Shown here: piece by piece, positions 52,601 through 56,300 of the stretch
How positions within the stretch are numbered: position 1 is the stretch's first letter
Layout: every line of letters begins with the position of its first letter
NCBI GenBank assembly: GCA_964502145.1
Contig: CAZCVI010000002.1
Span: 186,001 to 250,000 of the forward strand
Source: CAZCVI01 sp964502145
Lineage (GTDB): Bacteria; Acidobacteriota; Aminicenantia; UBA2199
DNA length: 64,000 nucleotides
Direction: 5' to 3'
The notes under the pieces: generated by a model
Database searches by the model: none
Told to the model about the DNA's origin: nothing
Seen by the model: only the letters and a program-made list of their open reading frames with translations
Program-made: the position numbers and the translations under genes

Positions 52601-53311
52601 GCGGATGTTGGTTTTAGTATGGCGAAACAAAGTTTAAGTGCTTTGCAAGCGCTCGCTGCCGAAGAAGGGGTTACCATGTACATGATGTTCCTGGCCCTGT
52701 TTAATATTTTATTGGCTAAACTGTGCGGTCAGGAAGATATTGTCATCGGGACCGCTTCAGCCGGACGTCGTCATGCTGACCTGGAACAGATTATTGGCAT
52801 GTTTGTCAACACCCTGGTGCTGCGGAACTATCCTGTATCCCATAAAACGTTTAGCGAGTTTTTAAAAGAGATTAAACAACGTACATTGGCTGCTTTTGAA
52901 AATCAGGATTATCCCTTTGAGGATCTGGTGGATAATGTGGTGCCTTCCAGAAATATGAATCGTAATCCCCTGTTTGACGTGATGTTTAACTTCATGGAGT
53001 TAGAGGAAGCCCCAGAAGACGAAACAGAAAACCAAACTCAAACAAAACTGGCCTATGAAGCAAACCCATCTAAATTTGATATGACTTTAACCATCACCAA
53101 ATCCGGGCGGGATGATTTCCATTTTAATATTAAATACAGTACCTTACTGTTTAAGGAAAAAACTATCCAAGATATTATCCTCTCTTTTAAAGATGTGGTA
53201 TCGCGGGTAGTGGATAATCCAACCGGGACCATATCACAAATCAATATTGCCTCGCCATTGGAAATAGCAGACGCGTGGGAGGACTCCCTTGCCGATCTGG
53301 AAAATGAATAA
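31655..53311 (+). CDS. Giant hybrid PKS-NRPS (7218 aa): KS-KR-T-(C-A-T)x5-C
   Basis: A single intact frame of 7218 aa, roughly 0.8 MDa. The KS has Cys182 (TACSTA), His318 (HGTAT) and His356. It has no AT, as in gene 3. The KR spans 876-1112 (GGLGGIG; Tyr1035, Asn1039) and T1 has Ser1189. Five C-A-T units follow: C1 1244-1695 with A1 1707-2209 (pocket DVCDFGTVD, unassigned); C2 2302-2732 with A2 2746-3247 (Tyr code); C3 3339-3782 with A3 3796-4580, Leu code, interrupted by a methyltransferase at 3949-4197; C4 4671-5105 with A4 5129-5615 (Pro code); C5 5707-6139 with A5 6157-6670 (DWFHIGMII). A final C domain (6762-7199, HHSISDG) has no A partner in this protein and must act on the residue loaded by gene 5. 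The protein ends with SLADLENE, a tail shared with gene 5. Its KS-KR-T-C start is close to that of gene 3. The KS needs an acyl chain from an upstream carrier, most simply the T domain of gene 2. Confidence 0.97.
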   Translation: MTKITSPETGLEIAVIGMSGKFPGANNLEVFWNNLKNGVETISRFTPEELRECGVSDEELNNPNYVRAFGILTDKGNFDSAFFGYSPKEAETMDPMARLFHECAWEALEDAGYDPIEYNGAIGLYAGASTGFDWQVLKIIGRMNLPGGDSTMHMTENSLLLSTRISHKLNLMGPSITMFTACSTALVAIHMACRSLLTGECQIALAGAGSVNAAKKTGYMYQEGMILSPDGHCRSFDACAGGTLYGDGVGVVVLKRLKHALVEADNILGIIKASAVNNDGTTKASFTAPGKKRITDVMRTTLKLARLTPETVHFIEAHGTATAMGDTIEMEALKAAFATDKKGFCGLGSIKSNFGHLDVAAGIASFIKVVLSLKHRLIPPSLHFEIPNPAIDFIDSPFFVNAALSALEWDGPFRAGVCSFGIGGTNAFMIVESVEPRVAVRQIEQARPQLLLLSARTDSALERMTANLALYLKENPHLDLADVAYTLQVGRRAFSRRRILVCSTTAEAAAVLSAMEDSRVFSAIVTGKEKTEDQWRSVENTGLPATATELTEIGSAWLKGASINWQELYDRYPTPEQKPRRISLPFYPFERQYYWIETPSQMNPVASDGSFLQQAKELSDWFYIPSWERAELFLHSTIFPVQGTLASNSAKNESSWLLFIDEQNLGENLREHLVQNCQDVVIVRAGVNVSFTRIQDCEFMIDPAVDIQYDTLFAALKHAGKMPGRIIHLWNVQPSVTVENLPFSDSQIKQTLDRGFYSLLNMAKAIGTHGLAQELQLLVVTSPMEEVSGDEPFLSPLHAPLLGVIDVLPLEYPYITCCCVDILPPPARGSREALYIRYVLAEMAAGFPDRLVAYRGGFRWTRIYKPLHLDPPLLPWLKHRGVYLITGGLGGIGLTLAQYLSQKISPRLILVGRSAATSRQNFCEILEQMEKNGAQILIVAADVSDEEKMRHIILQGELDFGPIDGIFHTAGVADYAGVIEKRTRPQSHDVLAAKIYGTMVLERIFKDRPVQPRFLVLFSSLGNILYGDRAGQVGYNAANHFLDAFSGYCISKRLEQEPGANMGMHTLAINWPPWLATGMARNILSGKGNSGISAPDAIEVLARILGTSFPRVVVCAGDLVGQIKKVNCPAPEVVTVPEKHGVYPRPPLSTLYEAPRDNIQMALATVWQKFFGICAIGIFDDFFELGGDSLKAITVITDIQRGLDVRVPITQLFRTPTIAGLADYIKDIQNEYLNDQAEQIKNVYADIQPVEEREYYPLSSVQKRIYILHQMAPGGTGYNTPLVLELSGVLDKELLVHAFRCLMARHESLRTSFELIGGEPVQRIHPDPTLRVDYIDLHATDNTELLAREEQLIAEFIRPFDLAHPTLLRVGLIRETPEKHVLMIDMHHIITDGSSIGILIREFILFYTGQTPPPLRIQYKDYSQWQNSTMQREAMKKQEVYWLAQFADEIPVLNLPTDFIRPPVQSFTGNTIIFEIGSQETTALKQIAQQENSTLFMILFSLYNILLAKMCNQEDIVVGTPLAGRTHADLQQVIGMLVNTLALRNYPASQHTFIEFLKQVQTNTLAAFDNQDYLFEDLVEQVTLKMGRDASRNPIFDTMFNLLNFGSQYEVDVNIQVPGLSLASRVHDRGVAVFDLIFQGSESPEGVVFTVEYCTHLFKPQTIWRFIGYFKKIVSTILAKPAERIAAIEMISAEEKAQLLFQFNNTTVEYPCEKAIHQLFEEQTECKPDHIAIIGETAGTPCQLTYAELNKKSNRLAYWLQEQGALPGTIVALIVNRSIEMVYGILGILKAGAAYLPIAPDYPRERIDYMLKDSGASIVLTEQFIQSATPVIPEIPVTHITPINLAYVIYTSGSTGKPKGVLISHKAVVNRLYFIKNKYQLDTDDVVLQKAPYTFDVSVCELFRWILPGAKLCLLPIGGENDPELILETIVKYNVTSIDFVPSAFSVFLEWMTMAPKTVASIRDKWCRMRWIFIGAEVVRPELVAAFNKTVASQHNVQLINTYGPTEATVDVTYFNCSDSEPLGLIPIGKPMANVRIFILDSPGHLQAIGVPGELCIAGECLAAGYLNNPELTAAAFISMSTSASVSQRIYKTGDLARWLADGNIEFLGRIDTQVKIRGFRVELGEIEIKIAQYPGIKEAVVLVREEVIGEKYLCAYFVVERDLSIPKLRQYLSTRLPEYMLPTYFVPLEKIPLTQHGKINRKAFPLPELKSGENYIAPRNETERKLVELWSEVLNIERNVLGIDSNFFHFGGHSLKATILVALIHKEFDVRVPLAEVFRTPTIRELAQYIRATNKEFHVSIQPAEEKEYYMVSSAQKRLFFLHQLTPRSLGYNMPEIFLIPHDLDLERLAQTFAKLIERHESLRTSFYTIDELPVQVIHRSVAFSIAYAKNIGEDFVKPFDLEQAPLFRVVLQQRESGYFFLVDMHHIISDGLSHQILWRDFMALYQDQQLPPLRIQYKDFAEWQNQAKESPVLKQQQDYWLKEFAREIPLLNLPIDYTRPIIQLFDGSSIYFAISAQETNALNEMAEQENVTLFMVILAIFNILLFKLSNQEDIIIGTPIAGRRHVDLEKLIGMFVNTLALRNFPVGEMSFREFLLQVKARAVDAFENQEYQFEDLVEKINVIRDAGRNPFFDVMLTWQNRDLQTEEERVGDSEDPIQWDNKYQNQTSKFDLTLNVTECEAHLDFSFEYCTKLFKRDTLERFAIYFKEILTSLMRNPRQKLLEIQFLPAAEKKQMLFQFNQTQVDYPTGGTIHQLFAEQVKRTPDHIAILGATLCLSNLASIQLSYAELNEKSNCLAARLIETGILPETIVGLMVERSVEMIIGILGILKSGAAYLPIDPDYPQERIDFILKDSQALVVLTRHELSSLISAPPVTRTWPHLVAENSNLAYVIYTSGSTGKPKAVLVEHRGILNTISFRRREYNFSCADRVLQLFSFAFDGFLTSFFTPVVCGASVVQVSDNQTKDIIRIKELILGMGITHFICVPTLYRSLLELATVKEFYYLKVITLAGEQVSSDLVEKSKQFNRGLELVNEYGPTENSVLTTIYRNLQPQSLISIGKPIANTQIYILDQYQQLTPVGVPGQLIISGHGLARGYLNNPQLTADKFFSLAQSSVLSTLSTKFYKTGDLARWLSDGNIEFLGRIDHQVKIRGYRIELDEIKNQLLTHPDVKEVLLVTNESSPGDKYLCAYLVLKGEATTPFDAMAYRTYLAQHLPDYMIPSYFIKLAQIPLIPSGKVNRNVLPRPGFDTQSAHYVQPRNTIEIKLVGIWSELLGVDKEQIGIQNNFFELGGHSLKASAMVSCIHKELNVKVELAEIFKTPTIEDIAHIIQGLKKEVFKAVEPVEEKEYYPLSSAQKRLYFLQQLDLHSVGYNIPMVTPLGLAIEKDKLEYTLKQLIARHESLRTSFERVHEEVVQMIHKAEDIVFAVDYYEVEETALGDIIKGCIRPFELSRAPLIRSGLIKLPQGNLIWIVDIHHIVSDGTSHTILMEDFMHLFVERLPLPPLPLQYKDFAQWQNQLFASSAIKVQRDYWLNLYTGEIPRIHFPADYKRPDVFTFAGSMCAFSLDTETAAKFKVLGASYGGTLFMNMMAVLNTLLYKYTGQTDIIIGCGVAGRQHADLQGIVGMFVNLLAMRNYPHGEKSYQNFLHEVTTNCVNGFENQDVQFEELVDKLDLERDPSRNPLFDISMVVQNFRQVTGTEQQQPVPSTENSQDRLYMSNISKFDMTFFVTESQDALFIDIEYYSAIFKKETITRFISHFKNVIQAIIANPAVLLKDISILSQKERAQLLFQFNDTSVEFPQHKTIHHLFLEQVARTPDLVALVAKEHIITFKELNEQATRLARYLYEQKGVRGGEPVGVWMSQSLYRQVALLGVLKAGGAFVPMDSAIPAERIKYIINDARIGTVLSQKSHLRDLNRLLWECHYFHSYFCFDSDNILAEEEQERNQLMESELWQHVGENATDEITGGGWRSSYTGLPLSKEEMDEYGDNILKKLQPLLHPQMKVLEIGCASGISMYRIAPKVGLYYGTDLSAVIIEKNKKQVLENGYQNITLACLPAHDMHQIPEKDFHLVIFNSVIQCFHGHHYLHKVLAKAIDLVGDSGYLFIGDVMDQEKKATLVREMTDFRETHRHMGYTTKTDFSAELFISRGYWQDLHAQNHQIESVVCSDKLFSIENELSKFRYDVLIKINKLRKTAPGQNHHQYPHKIKFQEDMRAVFTRDCSWTAPAVLANQPAYIIYTSGSTGQPKGVMVEHRSLVNLCGWHNRTYSITSLDRATKYAGFSFDASVWEIFPYLVSGASLYLVPEEIMLDMDVLNRYYETNRITISFLPTQVCEQFMASAHSLKNSSLRVLLTGGDKLKKYIKRNYHLYNNYGPTENTVVTTSYCVTHGSDNIPIGKPIFNNQIYIIDHYFHLLPIGLAGELCIAGASLARGYLNSPELTHEKFISSSFMAIPAPVSPKVYKTGDLARWLSDGCIEFLGRIDLQVKIRGFRIELGEIETCLLKHYSVSQAVVVDRNDNDETYLCAYIVSHPDESLDIAELNSYLSRYLPVYMIPGHFIKLAHIPLKVSGKVDRKALPAPRVSGSHAYIAPADEGEDNLALIWSEVLNVDRNKISMDANFFQLGGHSLKATILVSRIHRQLGIKVPLAEIFKTPTIRHLAQYIKGKTGALHVPIEPAEEKEYYPLAPAQKRLYVLQQLVADNTSYNMPQTIPIPAGIGKEKLDFVFKTLIARHDSLRTSFETVKEEPVQRIHREVNFAIHEVFSSEADIQFTVEQFTASFDLSHAPLLRVGLLTVDTGTHPQFLLLDMHHIITDGTSQGILEKEFTALCFGAELPVLPLQYKDYSQWYHSIPQQEAVKQQKNHWLKEFAAELPVLQLPTDFPRPIQQSIEGNTVAFRLNAVETAFLKAVAKENGATMYMTLLALFSILLAKLSGQEDIIIGTPIAARRHADLLSIIGMFVNTLAMRNYPSGDKSVNDYLKEVKQRTLEAFENQEFPFEELVNHISLERDTSRNPVFDVMFNLLNQTAYSSGSQGDYALEKDSDTYEHRKRTSKFDINLTAIEMEDHMLMDIEYCTKLFKPTSIERFIRYFKNLISLLSRNTALTIAHLELMTEAEKAEVLRLSCGVQSSLERVETIHQLFVKQAQRTPDHIAITGATLCGYPPATPLQMSYEKLNQESDRLAAWLRTKGVGTDTVVALLVERSIEMIIAILGIMKAGGAYLPIDPEYPQDRIDFMLQDSQAVLVLTGNELATVVPHANPAPVATYGNLVYIIYTSGSTGKPKGVMLEHRNLVNLFQFQFQYTPIDCSRILQFTTISFDVSFQEIFSALLSGGQLFLIHKQTRTDIPELFKLIDRNIINTLFLPISFLKVIFQDGEYLQHVPSCIRHIVVAGEQVVIGENFRTYLRERQVFLHNHYGPSETHVVTTLTIDPNGVIPQLPAIGKPILNTAIYILDKHNHLLPIGAVGELCIAGSNLGRGYLNNPQLTADKFISLTITPTSIAKIYKTGDLARWLPEGNIEFLGRIDHQIKIRGFRVELGEIESRLSSFPGITQCVVVAGAKKSGEKYLCAYFSAAETLVIPAIRDYLARQLPDYMIPAYFMPVDNIPVTANGKIDKKRLPVPEATFARSFVPPTNDLEKIIVDIWKEILEIDHIGIDDNFFELGGHSLKATVLISKIHKVCHVRVPLVEIFKTPRIRDLAHYIMGKNKEFHIAIQPIEEKEYYMLSSAQKRLYFLQQLAPDSTSYNMPEIIPIAQNLEIEKLEKTFALLIDRHESLRTSYFTVADLPVQKIHLHVPFKVEFKMDMAESFIRPFDLTQAPLLRVVCFKREHNHFLLIDMHHIITDGLSHKILQQDFIALYQDQVLLPLRIQYKDFAEWQNQAKELPSSRLQQDYWVKELAGEIPVLNLPIDFIRPVMQVFDGDTIHFEISSAETIALHEMARHNNATLFIVLLACFNVLLAKLSGQEDIIVGTPIAGRRHADLEKIIGMFVNTLVLRNYPAGELGFREFLGGVKERALGAFENQEFPFEDVVENCNVNRDAGRNPLFDVMFSLQNMAEPQEMGSARLGVEEDQQQWESDYENKISKFDLTLIATEYQERLGFIFEYCTKLFTRESITRFVIYFKQILSSVIRNPGQKLRDIEFISAAEKEQLLVEFNATHVIYPGDKTIHRLFAEQVERTPDHMAIIEATSRGGQVSYAELNKKSNCLAFLLHQEGVCPSTIVGILAERSLEMIVAILAVWKAGCAYTPLNPSAPVLRSLYQLQECGVELLLITPRLAETNETARAWTGKTMVIENLVNNGDFLPDINAAHYAYVIFTSGSTGNPKGVPITHANLCPLFHWGYTYLGIGPKDSVLQNLAYSFDWSVFEIFLTLTSGAVLYLVADEVLLNPALCVPFMKENGISMLHITPTQFQHLIGAGHKFETLKYLILGAEKLTVAVLKRTLASVGEDCRVFNMYGPTETTIIATSLEITRGDKNDFEALASVPIGRAVANGILLVLDTYLNLCPVNITGQLYIGGDSLAAGYLNNPELTAAKFLSLSTSSMSSTKSILSTRSTTLYKTGDLTRWLADGNLEFLGRIDQQVKIRGFRIELGEIENQLLRHTDIKEAVVLAKADEGGDHYLCAYIGSARELGSSELREYLAKHLPDYMMPAYFVSLEKIPLTPNGKIDRKALPEPRLIGGESIVTPQNELETKLLEIWSAVLHLDKHSISTHANFFNVGGHSLKATILISTIHKQMKVKIPLAEIFKNPTIKRLAEYINHAVRISYISIPAVEKKEYYILSSLQKRLYILQHMNPDSTAYNMPQIIPLGPGVDPDQLTRTFMLLIQRHESLRTSFQTVADHPVQKVHEPDDVAFKLENYQGSSFSQIMNCFIRPFDLSRPPLLRAGLVKLFQADVLFWVLVVDIHHSISDGVSHNVLARDFRILQNDTLPPLRLQYKDFAEWQNSPAQTQNIKQQEAYWLREFEGEIPVLHLPLDFPRPELQHVDGADVGFSMAKQSLSALQALAAEEGVTMYMMFLALFNILLAKLCGQEDIVIGTASAGRRHADLEQIIGMFVNTLVLRNYPVSHKTFSEFLKEIKQRTLAAFENQDYPFEDLVDNVVPSRNMNRNPLFDVMFNFMELEEAPEDETENQTQTKLAYEANPSKFDMTLTITKSGRDDFHFNIKYSTLLFKEKTIQDIILSFKDVVSRVVDNPTGTISQINIASPLEIADAWEDSLADLENE
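33160..33303 (+). other. Site of missing AT in gene 4
   Basis: The KS-AT linker (RRAFSRRR) and the post-AT linker (LTEIGSAWLKG) are about 50 residues apart, as in gene 3, with no AT motif between them. Confidence 0.85.
36775..38280 (+). other. A domain 1 of gene 4, substrate unassigned
   Basis: Cores are intact (YVIYTSGSTGKPKG, NTYGPTEATVDV, YKTGDLARW). The pocket reads D-V-C-D-F-G-T-V-D. Overall sequence resembles Ser-type domains (FDVSV.ELF), but Cys239 and Asp278 differ and no known code fits. Confidence 0.6.
37139..37183 (+). repeat. Five tandem nonamers before core A3 in gene 4
   Basis: The units ACTCCCGTT, ATTCCCGAA, ATTCCCGTT, ACTCACATA and ACTCCTATA encode a Pro/Val/Ile/Thr tract directly before NLAYVIYTSGSTG. 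This is the same position and a similar unit as at 28522-28575 in gene 3. Confidence 0.85.
39890..41395 (+). other. A domain 2 of gene 4, Tyr-specific
   Basis: The pocket D-G-T-I-T-A-E-V-L differs at one position from the published Tyr code DGTITAEVAK. Flanking motifs are FDGFLTSFF, TLAGEQ and NEYGPTENSVL. Confidence 0.78.
43040..45395 (+). other. A domain 3 of gene 4, Leu code, interrupted by a methyltransferase
   Basis: The pocket D-A-W-F-L-G-N-V-V is identical to that of the interrupted domain in gene 1. The A fold resumes at YIIYTSGSTGQPKG near 44350. Sequence before, within and after the insert is very close to the gene 1 copy. Confidence 0.82.
43500..44245 (+). other. SAM-dependent methyltransferase domain inserted between cores A2 and A3 (gene 4)
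   Basis: It carries ELWQHVGEN, ITGGGWRSSYTG, motif I VLEIGCASG at about residue 4004, YYGTDLS, NSVIQCFHG and GYLFIGDV. The frame is open on both sides. It is homologous along its length to the insert at 6430-7170. Confidence 0.88.
47040..48515 (+). other. A domain 4 of gene 4, Pro-specific
   Basis: The pocket D-V-Q-F-V-A-H-V-V is close to the published Pro code DVQLIAHVVK, with two conservative changes. Supporting motifs are FDVSFQEIF, VVAGEQ and NHYGPSETHVV. Confidence 0.82.
50125..51670 (+). other. A domain 5 of gene 4, DWFHIGMII pocket
   Basis: It belongs to the same clade as the two unassigned A domains of gene 3 (YTPLNPSAP, THANLCPLFHWG, NMYGPTETTII). The pocket differs at two positions (Phe239, Ile299). 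Substrate unknown. Confidence 0.68.
51256..51300 (+). repeat. Five tandem nonamers (GTCCAYRTY-like) inside an A domain of gene 4
   Basis: The units GTCCACGTC, GTCCATGTC, GTCCACTAA, GTCCATATT and GTCCACCCG encode a Ser/Thr-rich loop just before core A7 (TLYKTGDLTRW). It is at the same place as the tract at 26115-26159. Confidence 0.85.
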
Positions 53312-53316
53312 CCTTT

Positions 53317-53320
53317 AGGA
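53317..53320 (+). promoter_or_regulatory. Ribosome binding site of gene 5
   Basis: AGGA lies 9 nt before the ATG at 53330, within the 18 bp spacer after gene 4. Confidence 0.65.
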
Positions 53321-53329
53321 TATTGAAAA

Positions 53330-56300
53330 ATGAATCAAACCACGACAAAAATTCCGTTTCAACTTAGATTGCAAGAAAGTTTTCAAAAATACCCGCACCG
53401 TATTGCCATTGAATGCGGTGAGCTTCATATTACCTATGCATTATTGGAAAGCAAGGCCAACTGTATTGCTGCTTGGATAACCCGTGAAGGTATACCCCCC
53501 GAAAGTTTTATTGGTATTTGCCTGGATGACAAAAGCGAAATTATTACCGTGATGATTGGCATTTTAAAAGCCAGATGTGCTTTTACTGTGCTGGACACCG
53601 CCTTGCCAAAGCAACGGTTATTAAATTTGATTGAATTGACGCAGTTGCAACTCGTCTTTACTAACGCGAAAAATAAAGAACGCGTATTCCATAACGCCAC
53701 TGAAGAGAACCAGCCCTTTATGGGGAACCCCGCTAACCTGATCGTGGTAGATGATGGGTTCTATCACACCCACCGTGTCGCCATCATGCCGCCACTGGAA
53801 CCCGGCAGGGCTGATTATACGCGGGAAGATAAAATCTATATTTATTTTACTTCCGGGACCACGGGTAAACCCAAAGCGATTGTGGGTATGAATAAAAGCC
53901 TGTTGCATTTTATAGAGTGGGAAATTGAAACCTTTGGCATTGATAACACCTTCCGTTTTAGCCAGTGGATCACGCCTGGGTTCGATGCTTTTTTAAGGGA
54001 TGTGTTTACCCCCCTGTGTGCTGGGGCGGTGATTTGTATGCCCCCGCGCCCAGAAATGATGATGGATAGCCAGGAACTTATTCTATGGCTCAATTCCCGG
54101 CATATTCGTTTAATTCATTGCGTCCCCAGCATGTTTCGTTTACTTAATCCATTCACCACTAAAAAACAGGCCGACGAAAATTTTAGAGTTTTAAAATATG
54201 TCTTGATGGCCGGGGAGAAAATTATTCCCCATGAATTAACCCGATGGTTTCTGATGTTTGGTGAACGGATACAGTTGATTAATTTATATGGAACCTCGGA
54301 AACCACCATGGCCAAGACCTGTTTCTTTATCCATCCAGCCGACTGCAACCGTTCCACTATCCCCGTGGGTTTACCTATTCCCGGCGCACGGATTTTTATT
54401 CTGGATAAAGAGATGCAGGTGTGCCATAAAAAATCTGCCGGGGAAATATACATCAGAACACCTTTCAGAAGCCACGGCTATTACAATGATCCAGAGGCCA
54501 ACAAAGAAAAATTCATCCCCAATCCGTTTAGTCAAAACAGCGACGATTGGTTCCACAAAACCGGGGATCTCGGACGTCTGTTAGAAGATGGTAATATCGA
54601 GGTATTGGGAAGAATGGACCGTCAGGTTAAGATACGGGGGGTTCGGGTGGAACCAGAAGAGATAGAAAGTATAATCTTACAGCACCCAGCCGTGGCTGAA
54701 GCCGCTATCATTGACAAAACGAATGAGCGGGGCGAAACCTATCTGTGCGCTTATTTTGTGCCGCGTGCCAACCCTGGTACTGGTTCTACAGCTCCTACGC
54801 AAAACATAACCGCTACAGAACTGGTGCAATATTTAGCCACCCATTTACCTTCGTACATGGTGCCTTCGGCTTGTACTCTATTGGCGCAGATGCCCCTCAC
54901 TGCCAATGGCAAAATAGACCGCAAGGCTTTACCCGAACCCCGCTTGGAACAGGGAGACGATTACACCGCGCCAGCCACTACAATGGAAGAAAATCTGGTC
55001 AACATCTGGTCTGAAGTGCTAGCCATAAACGGTCAAAAAATAAGTACCAATGCCAATTTTTTTCATTTAGGCGGGCATTCCTTGAATGCGACTATCCTGA
55101 TGTCCAAGATACATCGCCAATTGGGTATCAAAGTCCCTTTGTCCGAGATATTTAAAAATCCCTATATCAAAACGTTAGCCCATTACATCACAACCCATGA
55201 TGTCGCCTCGTTTTTGGCTATAGAACCAGTTGAGCAGAGGGAATACTATCCCTTATCTTCCGCTCAGAAGCGGCTTTTTTTCCTCCAGCAATTTGATCCC
55301 GCCAGTACCAGTTACAATATGCCCATGGTGATCCCCCTGGGAAAAGGAATGGCTACCCACGAACTCGAAGGTATTCTGAATAAGCTGATTGTCCGCCATG
55401 AGAATTTCCGTACCTCGTTTATCCCTGTCCAAGATGAAATCGTTCAGCGGATTCACCCGCACGTGGAATTTACCATTGAATTATTTGCTTTGGCTGCTGG
55501 AAATAGTATCGCACCATTGATCGGCAATTTTGTTCGTCCCTTTGATTTATCGCGGGCCCCGTTGTTGCGGTGCGGAATAATTCGGACCCATGAAGAGGAA
55601 TATTTCTGGCTGCTGGATATGCATCACATTATTTCTGACGGGACTTCCCAGACCATTCTCACCGGGGATTTTTTCGCCCTTTCCCAGGGCCAAGCGTTGC
55701 CCCCGCTCTCCCTTCAGTACAAAGATTTTTCCCAATGGCAGAACAACCTGTTTGCCAATGGTCGTATCCAAGCGCAGGAAGAGTACTGGGTGTCGCAACT
55801 GGCCGGCGCGATTCCCCGGTTGGAACTGCCCGTCGATCATAAACGCCCCGCTATCTTTTCTTTTGCAGGCGCCCGTTATGCCATTATGATGGCAAGAGAG
55901 GATGCTTTAAAATTTCGTGCTCTGGGGAACACCCACGGCGCGACTTTATTTATGAACTTCCTGGCTGCCCTGAATGCTCTTTTTTATAAGTATACCAGCC
56001 AAACTGATATTATAATTGGTAGTGCGATTGCTGGGAGACACCATGCTGACCTGCAACAGATCGTGGGCATGTTTGTTAATACGCTGGTGTTGCGAAATTT
56101 TCCCACCGGGGAAAAAACCTATCTGGGTTTCTTAACCGAAGTTCGCGAATCCTGTATCCATGCCTTTGAAAATCAAGATATGCAGTTTGAACAATTGGTG
56201 GAAAAACTGGATCTGGAAAGAGACCCTGCCAGGAACCCGCTATTTGATATTTCCCTGGTGGTCCAGAATTTTTGGCAAACCGATGGCAATAATACGCCAC

